NCBI RefSeq assembly: GCF_000935045.1
Contig: NZ_JYKS01000057.1
Location: forward strand, 1-56,156
Length of the DNA stretch: 56,156 bases
Direction of reading: 5' to 3'
DNA from: Pseudomonas sp. 10-1B
GTDB taxonomy: Bacteria; Pseudomonadota; Gammaproteobacteria; Pseudomonadales; Pseudomonadaceae
Below the pieces are notes generated by a model, which searched no databases, had not been told where the DNA came from, and saw nothing but the letters and a program-made list of their open reading frames with translations. The position numbers were made by a program, and so were the translations under genes. The first letter of the stretch is position 1. Every line of letters begins with the position of its first letter. Shown in pieces: positions 28,572 to 35,899 of this stretch.

Positions 28572-28651
28572 TCTCGCGCCAGTCTCGCCTGCAACACCAC
28601 CCCAACCCGGACAAGTCATTGAGAAATGATGACTTTTTCTCCACCCAGAGG

Positions 28652-28679
28652 TTGTATCTGCCCCCAAGACCGGTACAAT
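28652..28679 (+). promoter_or_regulatory. probable sigma-70 promoter of ffs
   Basis: TTGTAT, a 16-bp spacer, then TACAAT, about 30 nt before the ffs coding part. A CTCGCT/AGCGAG leader hairpin (28687-28702) follows, as expected for a precursor to be trimmed. Confidence 0.6.
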
Positions 28680-28710
28680 GGCGCCACTCGCTGCTCAGCG
28701 AGGCATGTAG

Positions 28711-28824
28711 TGGTGGCCCCATCGGTCCCCCCGCATTGATTACCCGTTAACCTGGTCAGGCCCGGAAGGGAGCAGCCATAGCGGGAACATCGAGTGCCGG
28801 GGTGTGGCTGGTGGGGCCGCCTCC
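28711..28824 (+). ncRNA. ffs: 4.5S RNA of the signal recognition particle
   Basis: The apical domain IV is unmistakable: GGTCAGGCCCGGAAGGGAGC followed by AGCC, the Ffh-binding loops. The ends pair (GGTGGCCCC with GGGGCCGCC), giving about 114 nt as in E. coli. From 28752 onward the sequence is repeated exactly at 37392, so the 3' two thirds of this working copy are supplied by the integrated island. Confidence 0.95.
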
Positions 28825-28827
28825 ATT
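28752..28827 (+). repeat. attL: 76-bp ffs repeat
   Basis: Identical to 37392-37467; covers the 3' part of ffs and two or three flanking bases. Confidence 0.93.
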
Positions 28828-28834
28828 CTATAAG

Positions 28835-28857
28835 TCCTTGATTTTGCAAGGATTTCT
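28835..28857 (+). terminator. island-supplied terminator of ffs
   Basis: TCCTTG-ATTTTG-CAAGGA stem-loop followed by TTTCT, just inside the island. It replaces the native downstream sequence now displaced beyond attR. Confidence 0.6.
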
Positions 28858-28873
28858 CGCTCAAAAATCTCGA

Positions 28874-28886
28874 AGTGGACCAGTAC
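28874..28886. promoter_or_regulatory. left copy of AGTGGACCAGTA, candidate integrase arm site
   Basis: AGTGGACCAGTA is shared exactly with the first unit of the tandem array at 37227. Paired end repeats of this kind are typical arm-type sites of tyrosine integrases. Confidence 0.5.
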
Positions 28887-29033
28887 CGTAGTACACCTAA
28901 GTGGTGCACCGTGCTCGGCATTCTAGTCGACTGTAATTCCCCAATCTAGGCTCATGCCCGTGCTGCCTGGGCACTAGTCGCGTCCGCTCGGTTGCTCTAA
29001 TGTTAGAAATCCAATTCACTACAGGGCAGCAGC

Positions 29034-29510
29034 ATGGATATTGCAGCACTCAACGGCGTGGTACAGGCGATCAACCTAACCAAGCAACTCGCCAAGGCTG
29101 CGTTTGATGGCAAGGTGGATGCTGAGGCAAAAGCGAAGATCGGTGAAGTCCTTGAAAAACTGGGGGACGTGCAAGATGGGATGTTCAATCTGCGGGAAGA
29201 CCTGCATAGGCTCCAGCTAGAGCGGGATGACTTGAAGAAGAAGCTTGATGCTGCTGACTCGTGGCAACAGCGAGCGGCTACATACAAGCTTACGCAAACA
29301 GCAGGCGGTGCAGTCGTGTACATTTCGAATGATGAAACGCCCCATTACGTCTGTCCAAGCTGCTTCAACAAGAAGGAAATTCACCCGCTCCAAGACAACC
29401 GTACTGCCCGAGGCAAGTTCCGTTGTACTGGGTGCACAGCAGAATTCCCCATAAAGCCTCAAAGAGCAGCATTCAACGTGCAACCTGTAGCCCAGCATTG
29501 GAACGGCTGA
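29034..29510 (+). CDS. island protein: coiled coil plus zinc ribbon
   Basis: 158 aa of unknown function. Residues 1-85 are helical and charged with heptad character (AKIGEVLEKLGDVQDGMFNL, LQLERDDLKKKLDAADSW). The C-terminal third has a four-Cys zinc ribbon: CPSCF ... FRCTGC. There is no signal or membrane segment. An AGGG tract precedes ATG 29034, and a strong terminator follows, so it is a stand-alone cargo gene. It is the first gene from the left end of the island. Confidence 0.75.
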   Translation: MDIAALNGVVQAINLTKQLAKAAFDGKVDAEAKAKIGEVLEKLGDVQDGMFNLREDLHRLQLERDDLKKKLDAADSWQQRAATYKLTQTAGGAVVYISNDETPHYVCPSCFNKKEIHPLQDNRTARGKFRCTGCTAEFPIKPQRAAFNVQPVAQHWNG

Positions 29511-29554
29511 GTTGACTGGCTAAGAACCTCTATCTCTCCGCGATTATACGTGAA

Positions 29555-29590
29555 GCCCCGCAGGTTAAGGTCTGCGGGGCCTTCTCGTTT
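29555..29590 (+). terminator. intrinsic terminator after zinc-ribbon gene
   Basis: GCCCCGCAG/CTGCGGGGC 9-bp stem with an 8-nt loop, then CTTCTCGTTTTT. Confidence 0.85.
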
Positions 29591-29747
29591 TTGGATTTTA
29601 CGTAGCTTTTGTACGTAGCAATCTTGCTGTCTTGATAACGCCAAGGAGCCATCAAGCTGCAAATGAGGCTCTACTAGCGCCCTCGCAGCAGAGAGGTGAA
29701 TCAGGGGGGCAGCCCAATTGCTCTCCCTGGGTGTTTCTAGCCAGAAT

Positions 29748-30452
29748 CTATTCTATCGAGTGCGAGTCACCATCGTGCCCCAGAAGGGGTGGCTCACTGC
29801 CGGATGGGAGGTCTTCAGCTCTGGACTGAGTTGCCCAAGTAATTTTCGTAATTTCACTGATCCGATCAACGATAGGCTTCAGGTTACCGCCGACCTTCTT
29901 CAGCATCACGCTACCTTCAACCGTCAGACCATAGAAGTGATCTAGGTCGGACATTTTCTTGTGCATTTCAGACTGTAGCTTTTCGAGCCTTTTTAGCAAA
30001 CGGCGCTTATGCTGGTCCTCCAGCTCGGTATTGTCGCTAATCAATGTTCTCAGTTCGTTGATAAGAACTTGAATTCGATTAACATCACCTTCAGTGAATT
30101 CGTAAGAAAAGCCATTGGAAACAATGTTTGCAAATTTTGACTTCATTGCTTGAAGTCGATTGTTTGCAAGTTCTTGCTCCATCTCGGCGCATATTGAGTT
30201 TAGATATTCGGATAGTGCTACGCAGGCCGATGGGCGGTCGCCATCAATATTCCCAACTGAGGCGTACACCCTGATTAAATTGGCGTCCTCCATAGCGGAA
30301 ATTAAAGCATAAGCCTCTAGAAGTTGTTCGTGCTCGCCCTTACCCCAACCTGGGGATTGCTCTACGGCCTCTAAAGCATATTCGCAAGCGCTCAATGCTG
30401 CCTGCTCAGGGGTTGTCTGGATGGTTTCTAATATGTGATCAGGGATGCTCAT
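29748..30452 (-). CDS. island hypothetical protein, mostly helical
   Basis: 234 aa, unrecognised. It is predominantly helical and acidic (EALEAVEQSPGWGKGEHEQL-like start) with a possible coiled coil around 140-185 (TELEDQHKRRLLKRLEKLQS) and no membrane segment. GGAG lies 5-6 nt before ATG 30452. It belongs to a leftward run with the small gene at 30534 and the serine recombinase. Codon use is more AT-rich than in the host genes, consistent with transfer. Confidence 0.65.
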   Translation of the reverse strand: MSIPDHILETIQTTPEQAALSACEYALEAVEQSPGWGKGEHEQLLEAYALISAMEDANLIRVYASVGNIDGDRPSACVALSEYLNSICAEMEQELANNRLQAMKSKFANIVSNGFSYEFTEGDVNRIQVLINELRTLISDNTELEDQHKRRLLKRLEKLQSEMHKKMSDLDHFYGLTVEGSVMLKKVGGNLKPIVDRISEITKITWATQSRAEDLPSGSEPPLLGHDGDSHSIE

Positions 30453-30533
30453 AAGCGCTCCGTGCAGAGTGTTTGCAGACGATAAAACAGAGGTGGCACT
30501 TTGTCACCTGGTCGCAAGAACGACTGGGTTGGA

Positions 30534-30740
30534 TTAGGAGCGTAAGCGGTTAATCACGGAGGTTATGGCGTCGGCGTTTATGTCGAGGGCGTGTAAGGCT
30601 ACCATTGCGTTGTCGTGGACGTTTAGAGACCCACGCTGACGAACCCAGGTGCTCAACTCCTCGATAGCGGCTCTCAGGGCTGTCTGGTTCATCATCAGAA
30701 GCTCTAGGGCATCGGCGGTTGCAGTGGCCTTGTCATCCAT
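30534..30740 (-). CDS. island small hypothetical protein
   Basis: 68 aa, helical (ALELLMMNQTALRAAIEELS, then AMVALHALDINADAITSVIN). No family recognised. It lies 81 nt upstream of the 234-aa gene on the same strand. A weak AGGGAA tract precedes its ATG. It could instead be non-coding. Confidence 0.5.
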   Translation of the reverse strand: MDDKATATADALELLMMNQTALRAAIEELSTWVRQRGSLNVHDNAMVALHALDINADAITSVINRLRS

Positions 30741-31022
30741 ATCAGGGATTCCCTTATCCTAGCGGTGATGCACGGTCTTGGTAGCTTACAGGACGATATT
30801 GGTTAGGGGGGGAAGGCGCTTTTTCAGGGCAGGGATTTCTTAAGATTTTTTCTGCGGCACCTTGGTTGGGCGATAATCTTGCCTGCATTCCAGGGAGGAA
30901 AATATTTATAGATAACGGGCAATCGGTTGAAATCTCATCCTATGAGGGTCGATGCTTAACGCCTTTGCTCTGGCTACGCCCCCTCGCCACCTACAATCCA
31001 GAAATATGGTCGGCCATAGATA

Positions 31023-31043
31023 AGCCCCGCCGCAGGCGGGGCT
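31023..31043 (-). terminator. terminator of the serine recombinase gene
   Basis: Perfect palindrome AGCCCCGCC-GCA-GGCGGGGCT, 13 nt past the recombinase stop on the minus strand, followed there by TATCTATGG. The rest of the 315-nt gap (30741-31055) shows no gene that I can support. Confidence 0.7.
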
Positions 31044-31055
31044 GTGATAGCACTG

Positions 31056-31835
31056 TTACTCGTTGGTTACCTGCCCGGCCTTATGCAGTGCGTCTTTCGC
31101 ATCCATCCAGGGCTGGAAATCCGCCTCTGTGAGGTCAGGCCCGTTACCCTTGAGGGACTGGTCAATCTTCTCATCGAGGACAGTGTATTCTTTCCTGAAC
31201 TCTTCGTGGGCCGCGTCTAGAGCATTCAGTTGCCTAACCTTCTGCACCGTTGTGGTGCTGCACTGCAACAGTTCAGCAACTTTACGAATACTCTTCCCGT
31301 CCGCCAGCAGTTCGCTAATTCGATTATGCAGGTCAAGGTTAGCTGGACGGCCTTTGTACACACCCTCTGCCTTGCCTTTAGCGATGCCTTGGGCCTGACG
31401 GCGGCGTCGGTCTTCATAGTCCTTACGAGCTACAACAGCGAGTATGTCAAGCAACATACCGTTCACTGCCGCGATCATACCTTTGGTGAACTCGTCCATT
31501 CCCTGAGTGGGCCTCAAGGCCGCGTGGCTGGTACTTAGGTCCAGGGACACTACAGTCACCTTCTTTGCCGCGATCCTGGTCTTCAACAGTGCCCAATCAT
31601 CCTGACTCAGCCTGGATAACCGATCTACCCCTTCGATCAACAGCACGTCACCCTCGTGGCTGTCGTCCAGAAGGCGGAACAACTGGGGGCGTTCAAGTTT
31701 CGCGCCGCTGGCATTCTCGATGTAGAAAGCAGCGATCTTGTGTCCTTGCTCAGCAGCGAAGTCGATCAGCGACTGCTTTGCCCGTGTTGCGTCCTGTTCG
31801 GTAGTAGAAGCTCGAAGGTAGGCGCGGATAAACAT
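31056..31835 (-). CDS. serine recombinase (resolvase/invertase family)
   Basis: 259 aa. The N-terminal catalytic domain has AYLRASTTEQD with the nucleophile Ser10. EGDVLLIEGVDRLSRLSQDD contains the conserved DRLSR block, and ENASGAKLERPQL matches the family. A helix-turn-helix follows at about 165-205 (DLHNRISELLADGKSIRKVA, then CSTTTVQKVRQ). The tail of ~50 residues is extra. GAGGGGA precedes the ATG. Three TGTGTCAC repeats sit immediately upstream and may be its operator or res site. Its role beside a tyrosine integrase is unclear: multimer resolution or an invertible switch. Confidence 0.9.
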   Translation of the reverse strand: MFIRAYLRASTTEQDATRAKQSLIDFAAEQGHKIAAFYIENASGAKLERPQLFRLLDDSHEGDVLLIEGVDRLSRLSQDDWALLKTRIAAKKVTVVSLDLSTSHAALRPTQGMDEFTKGMIAAVNGMLLDILAVVARKDYEDRRRRQAQGIAKGKAEGVYKGRPANLDLHNRISELLADGKSIRKVAELLQCSTTTVQKVRQLNALDAAHEEFRKEYTVLDEKIDQSLKGNGPDLTEADFQPWMDAKDALHKAGQVTNE

Positions 31836-31847
31836 CGTAGTCCCCTC

Positions 31848-31911
31848 TGTGTCACTTTGAGTGTGTCACATAATACTGTGTCACGTAGGGTCAGTAAAGT
31901 CATTTAATGAC
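31848..31911. repeat. TGTGTCAC repeat cluster upstream of serine recombinase
   Basis: TGTGTCAC at 31848, 31862 and 31877 (14-15 bp apart), then the palindrome GTCATTTAATGAC at 31899. A further AATGACAC occurs near 31977. The remainder of the 31836-32407 gap shows nothing else clear. Confidence 0.6.
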
Positions 31912-32407
31912 ACGAATTCAAGGACGATCAAAGCAAGCTTTACCCGGTAACCCTGTGGTACCTCAAGTACACCCGTAATGACACGCGAAGAGCTGCTAGG
32001 GCTACCTCTATTGAATTGCCGACCGGGGGCGAGCCATCGGGCACAGGGCCGCTAACGGGAACGGGGAAAGCAAATTCGCTGGCCCTACACTAGCCCCTGC
32101 AATGAAGGAGCTTACTTCTCCACGTTGGGAGAAAGTCCAGGCAGCTTGGAGGCTGAATGCCACCGAATTGCGGGATGTAAGGCCGTGTAGCGTCATTTGC
32201 TTAGCGCCTTCACCGTCAATGCCACGTAATTTGGGCCTTAGATGCTAATGAGAGCAGCGCATTTCCAGGAAAGATGCCTTTGGACAATTAGTTCGAAATT
32301 AGTTATGCGTCTAGTAAACGAAGGCTTGATCTGAAGGGGTTGTGGCGCAAAGTAGCGTTACCTGGTTTCGGGTTGAGCCGGCCGGGGTGGTGTCGTAGCG
32401 AGCAAGG

Positions 32408-32635
32408 TCAATCGTGGGTGAGCGTCTCGACGTCTGCAACGAGGTCAGACGGTTTGCACCCGAGTGCAGAGGCTAGCTTAAAGATGATGTTGATGGTGGG
32501 CTGGTGGACGCCCCTCTCGATAAGACTGACGTAATTGCGTTGCACATCGGCTTCCAGCGCCAGCTTCTCCTGCGTCAATCCTGCCTGCTTCCGTCTTTCA
32601 CGGAGAACCTTGCCGAATGCCAAGCCTGCGTCCAA
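32408..32635 (-). CDS. XRE-family helix-turn-helix regulator
   Basis: About 75 aa, a single Cro/C1-type domain: FGKVLRERRKQAGLTQEKLA, VQRNYVSLIERG, QPTINIIFKLASALGCKPSD. No ATG is available. I chose TTG 32635 because AGAGGGGG lies just upstream; a TTG at 32674 would add 13 residues. It is divergent from the gene at 32917. A perfect TTCACAG/CTGTGAA dyad 54 bp upstream is a natural operator, so this is probably the island's control switch. Confidence 0.85.
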   Translation of the reverse strand: MDAGLAFGKVLRERRKQAGLTQEKLALEADVQRNYVSLIERGVHQPTINIIFKLASALGCKPSDLVADVETLTHD

Positions 32636-32688
32636 ACCTTGCCCCCTCTGTATGAGGTTGCACTGTCGGTTCAAGGGTGGCCTGGGTC

Positions 32689-32706
32689 TTCACAGTATGC
32701 TGTGAA
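32689..32706. promoter_or_regulatory. dyad operator for the XRE regulator
   Basis: TTCACAG-TATG-CTGTGAA: perfect 7-bp arms with a 4-bp spacer in the divergent regulatory region. Confidence 0.65.
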
Positions 32707-32853
32707 TTTTGTCTATAGCATGGCATTATTGGCCTCGGCCGAGGCTGCCACCCAGCCCAAGCCTACCAGGTGTACCCTACTGTGAGAGGTTGAGTCCTCA
32801 ATGATGTAGGCAGGGGGAGCGCGTTTAGTACGTGGAGTACGCGGGTGCGCCCT

Positions 32854-32886
32854 GTAAGTCAGTAAGTCAAGTAAGGCCGTAAGACA
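32854..32886. repeat. four short GTAAG-type direct repeats
   Basis: GTAAGTCA, GTAAGTCA, GTAAGGCC and GTAAGACA begin at 32854, 32862, 32871 and 32879, 8-9 bp apart, ending 30 bp before the gene at 32917. Confidence 0.5.
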
Positions 32887-32916
32887 TACTTTTTACTGAT
32901 ATACAGGAGCTTAACA

Positions 32917-33378
32917 ATGACCAAACAAGATTCAGCGACCAGCATCGTCACCGGTCATCAGCAAGATGAGGCATCTCCACTCGCAAAAAATTTCCGTGCT
33001 AGAGGGGTGTGCTCAATGAAGCGGAAAAGTCAAGTAGTAAAAATCCCAAGGTATACATTCGAGGCTCTTGCTGCCTACACCGCGCTTGGCGAAGAAATAG
33101 TAGGGATTATGATTCTGCTATTGCTGCGAATGGATAGTGATCGTCGAGTCATGCTCGATATTAACTTGCTGCCTAGCTACCTAACCATCAGGCGTGATCG
33201 GGTAGATAATTCAGTGGCGCTCGTCATCAAGAAGGGATGGGTGCATTCAGTAGATCAGCAAGCGATGCGGGATGGGTTTCTCATCGGGACCGTTCCTTCA
33301 GTGTTCCTTGATTCGGACTTTGAAACTCTTATCGCGTTCTTCAATCCTCTCTTACCTAATACGTGTAAGCAGATATAA
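32917..33378 (+). CDS. island hypothetical protein
   Basis: 153 aa, unrecognised. A polar N-terminus of ~35 residues is followed by a compact domain (RYTFEALAAYTALGEEIVGI, MILLLLRMDSDRRVMLDINL, YLTIRRDRVDNSVALVIKKG). The hydrophobic stretch is short and probably buried rather than membrane-spanning. TACAGGAGC lies ideally before ATG 32917, and an internal ATG (MKRKSQVV) is a possible alternative start. It is divergent from the XRE gene and probably under its control. Confidence 0.7.
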   Translation: MTKQDSATSIVTGHQQDEASPLAKNFRARGVCSMKRKSQVVKIPRYTFEALAAYTALGEEIVGIMILLLLRMDSDRRVMLDINLLPSYLTIRRDRVDNSVALVIKKGWVHSVDQQAMRDGFLIGTVPSVFLDSDFETLIAFFNPLLPNTCKQI

Positions 33379-33507
33379 CCATTCGTTGAGCTTTGAGTGG
33401 TTCTGATTCAATAGGGCAAGGATGCCCTTTCAATCCTGGTGGTATCAAGTGATTTAATTCGCATATATTATCTCGTTCTAATTACCGTGAATCGCAAGGA
33501 GTTATCA

Positions 33508-33921
33508 ATGGCAAGGACCTTCCGTAATCCAGCAAACGGGCATACTGAGTCCATTAGTAGGGAGGCTAGTGGTTTAGTCGTGCTTTTCGGGCCATTGTAC
33601 TTGGCCAGCAAGGGGCTCTGGGCGCACTTCTTCCTATGGCTATTACTGGTTGGTGGCTTCTCGCTGGCAACCGGTGGTCCAGGGATAATTATCGCCTTGC
33701 CCATAGCGATTGTGGTGTACGCCTTCAGCATCAATAGCATCATCGCGAACTCTTACCTGCGTAAAGGATGGCAAGAAGTAGTGGTTGAGTCGGACCACTC
33801 TACTGGCCAGCCAGTAATGAGTGTAGGTGGCCAGAGAGAATGTCCGTTCTGTGCTGAGTTGATAAAGATGCAAGCAGTGAAGTGCAAGCACTGTGGATCT
33901 TTGGTAAAGCCCCTGGTCTAA
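33508..33921 (+). CDS. island membrane protein with C-terminal zinc ribbon
   Basis: 137 aa. The start MARTFRNPANGHTESISREA is soluble. Hydrophobic segments span about 25-70 (LVVLFGPLYLASKGLWAHFF, WLLLVGGFSLATGGPGIIIA) and 70-85. A zinc ribbon (CPFCAELIKMQAVKCKHCGS) closes the protein. The arrangement resembles small DUF2628-like membrane proteins with cytosolic zinc ribbons. AAGGAG precedes ATG 33508, which I prefer to an upstream in-frame ATG. Function unknown. Confidence 0.8.
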   Translation: MARTFRNPANGHTESISREASGLVVLFGPLYLASKGLWAHFFLWLLLVGGFSLATGGPGIIIALPIAIVVYAFSINSIIANSYLRKGWQEVVVESDHSTGQPVMSVGGQRECPFCAELIKMQAVKCKHCGSLVKPLV

Positions 33922-33955
33922 GTGTAAGGAGGCCTGATAGGGAAGCTTACTCAAG

Positions 33956-34630
33956 CAGGGTGTTGGTGCACCACTCCACCCTGTCCTGTAGAGTTGATGT
34001 TGCGCCTGGCGGCTATACTTTCATAGTGGGGCAGGAAGGCATAGCTCCACGAGAATCTTGATGTTCTCTCGAAGGTTAACTTGTGACGCATGGTCACGCC
34101 ATAATATAGTGCAGGTTTCGTTTATAGAGTTTGTACTCAGCTAAGGGCGGGGTGGTGCTGCACACCTCCGTCCCCGCTCTGAAGAGTTGATAATGCGCCT
34201 ATCGGCTCTCATTTCTAAGGTGGTGAGTGAAAGACCTCTTAGTGAGGACCAATTGTGGCTGAGGCCACAGCGTCACTCTGCACAGCAAGATGCAGAGCGG
34301 GAAGGGGCTCTGCTCGCCCTTGTTTCTTCCCTCTGCATAGAGTTCTATTCTTGCCTCACGGCATTGCTATTAGAGGGGGGCAGGGTGAGAAAGCCCCCCA
34401 AATCTTGGTCTGTAACCTCGTAGATACATGGTGACGTCCCGTCAGGTTGTACAACGGTCAAAGTCCTCAGCAGGGTTAAGATCAAGAGCGGGAGAGGGGC
34501 CTTGCTTGCCCCGTCTCTTGTCCCTGCTACTTAGAAGTGCCATCCGTGCTTCAGGCACAGCCTATCCTCTGTGGCGGCTACGCCACGATGGTAAATTCAT
34601 AGAGGTAAATAATCTCAAAGCTCCGCTTTG
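33956..34630. other. non-coding stem-loop array in the island
   Basis: The 770-nt gap between 33921 and 34692 has no convincing gene but many hairpins: CAGGGTG/CACCCTG (33956-33983); GCGGGG/CCCCGC (34147-34177); GTGGC-TGAG-GCCAC (34255-34268); TGCAGAG/CTCTGCA with an inner GGGAAG/CTTCCC stem (34291-34337); GGGGGGC/GCCCCCC (34375-34399); a GGGAGAGGGGC stem (34490-34524); GTGGCG-GCTA-CGCCAC (34571-34586); CAAAGC-TCC-GCTTTG (34616-34630). The first two share a tail (GAGTTGAT..TGCGCCT..CGGCT), and the fourth and sixth are paralogous. It may be structured RNA or a cis-acting DNA site. Confidence 0.6.
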
Positions 34631-34691
34631 GCACTTGCCTTTATATATATGCGGCCGTATTACTCCCCCCCTTCTGAACCGTAGCAGGCGG

Positions 34692-35546
34692 TTATGCTGC
34701 CTGCAAGGCTTCCAGCGCTGCTGCCTCGGCTTTCCACTTCCTGATCGTCTTCGGGTCAACCTTCGTCTCCTTTGCAATGGGCTTGACTTGAGCTCCGTCC
34801 CTTAGCATCTGCATCACCTTGGCTTTCATCGGATGAGCCAGGCGACCTTGTGCCTCTACGATTAGTGGCTGGGCGATATTCTTGTTCAGCTCCGCTTCGT
34901 ATTCTGCTTCATACTCCTCAGCACTCTTGAATTGAGTTAGTGTGCGTAGATCGTAATTCAGTTTTTCCAGTACTTCAGGTTCTGGAGGGTTAGCATCATC
35001 GCAGTCTTCCCAGTCGTGAGTCTGTGTTGTAGGAGCTGCGACTGATTCAGATAAAATCCCGTTCATTTCATGGGTGAGCGAACTAGGGCGACTCTTCATC
35101 ATCCATGGAATTATTAGTTTCACTGCTTTGAAGTAGCGTCTTGCATGCCTAGGTTTTAAATGTAGAAAATCTTCAATGGCTTCATTGTGTATTAATGGAA
35201 GATATTCCAGGATCGTCGCAAGGTTGCGCACTGATAACGGTGTGGATTTGCTGTCTGAATCGATAGGCCGGTCATGCCAGTCAAGTCTGGCGATGCCTTC
35301 GATAATGTCCATTGCGAATCTGGGGTAGCGGCCCCATGACGTACCCCAGCCGATGAAACCATAGAACGGATTCGCAATAGAGTTTGGCTTAGTCCCTCGT
35401 GTGCTCTTTTGTTTTCTCGGCTCTTCAGTGGTTGGGATCTGCTTTATTAGCCACCGATCGGCGTTGGTTGCTATTCGTGAATCTAAAGCGTGAAGTTCTT
35501 TTACAGAAAGAAGGCGTGTGTCGGTTGGTCTGTTGCTTTCGTTCAT
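34692..35546 (-). CDS. island DNA-binding-like protein (possible replication or regulatory protein)
   Basis: 284 aa, no confident family. The middle part (NPFYGFIGWGTSWGRYPRFA, LHLKPRHARRYFKAVKLIIP) is basic and aromatic. An acidic stretch follows around 180-230. The last ~45 residues form a resolvase/Hin-like helix-turn-helix (KAKVMQMLRDGAQVKPIAKE, VDPKTIRKWKAEAAALEAL). Its neighbours suggest a cis-acting partner: a dyad cluster 255 bp upstream and the stem-loop array directly downstream. Replication initiator is only a guess; a transcription factor is equally possible. Only a weak purine tract precedes ATG 35546. Confidence 0.65.
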   Translation of the reverse strand: MNESNRPTDTRLLSVKELHALDSRIATNADRWLIKQIPTTEEPRKQKSTRGTKPNSIANPFYGFIGWGTSWGRYPRFAMDIIEGIARLDWHDRPIDSDSKSTPLSVRNLATILEYLPLIHNEAIEDFLHLKPRHARRYFKAVKLIIPWMMKSRPSSLTHEMNGILSESVAAPTTQTHDWEDCDDANPPEPEVLEKLNYDLRTLTQFKSAEEYEAEYEAELNKNIAQPLIVEAQGRLAHPMKAKVMQMLRDGAQVKPIAKETKVDPKTIRKWKAEAAALEALQAA

Positions 35547-35800
35547 CTTGTCTCTTTGTCATTGGTTTTTATTACGGGCAATACCTCGCGTCTAATCAGC
35601 AAACAAACTTTATTAATCGGCCTTTTCGCAGGCAGCACGAAACCCGCTCTGCTCAGTGGCCTATTGGCTTGAACATGCGAGGTAAGGGGCTGGTAGGGGC
35701 ATTGCAGTGGCCAGTGTCTCTGGCTTGTGAAAATAGTACAGCTTCTTTGCGTGAAGTCAAGCTGGTGAAGAGTATTTTTTGCTTTTCGAGTGGCATTTTC

Positions 35801-35890
35801 CTTAGTTACTATAGAACTTCTATAGCAACTAAGCCTTGTTGCTATAGAGTTTATGTAGCGCCAGCGCTCTACTGCTATAGAAGTTCTATC
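35801..35890. repeat. 33-bp palindrome plus CTATAGA half-sites
   Basis: 35801-35833 is a palindrome with 16-bp arms (one mismatch) around a central C; the arm is CTTAGTTRCTATAGAA. Further half-sites are GTTGCTATAGAGTT at 35838 and CTGCTATAGAAGTTCTAT at 35872. It lies in the 353-nt gap between integrase and the 284-aa gene, which holds no credible gene. Confidence 0.7.
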
Positions 35891-35899
35891 GTAAAACTC

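Noticed and set aside
34187..34423. 78-codon frame in the stem-loop region
   Set aside because: It runs through two of the hairpins, has no good ribosome-binding site, and its first codons are part of the duplicated GAGTTGAT..CGGCT element; the other copy stops after nine codons.
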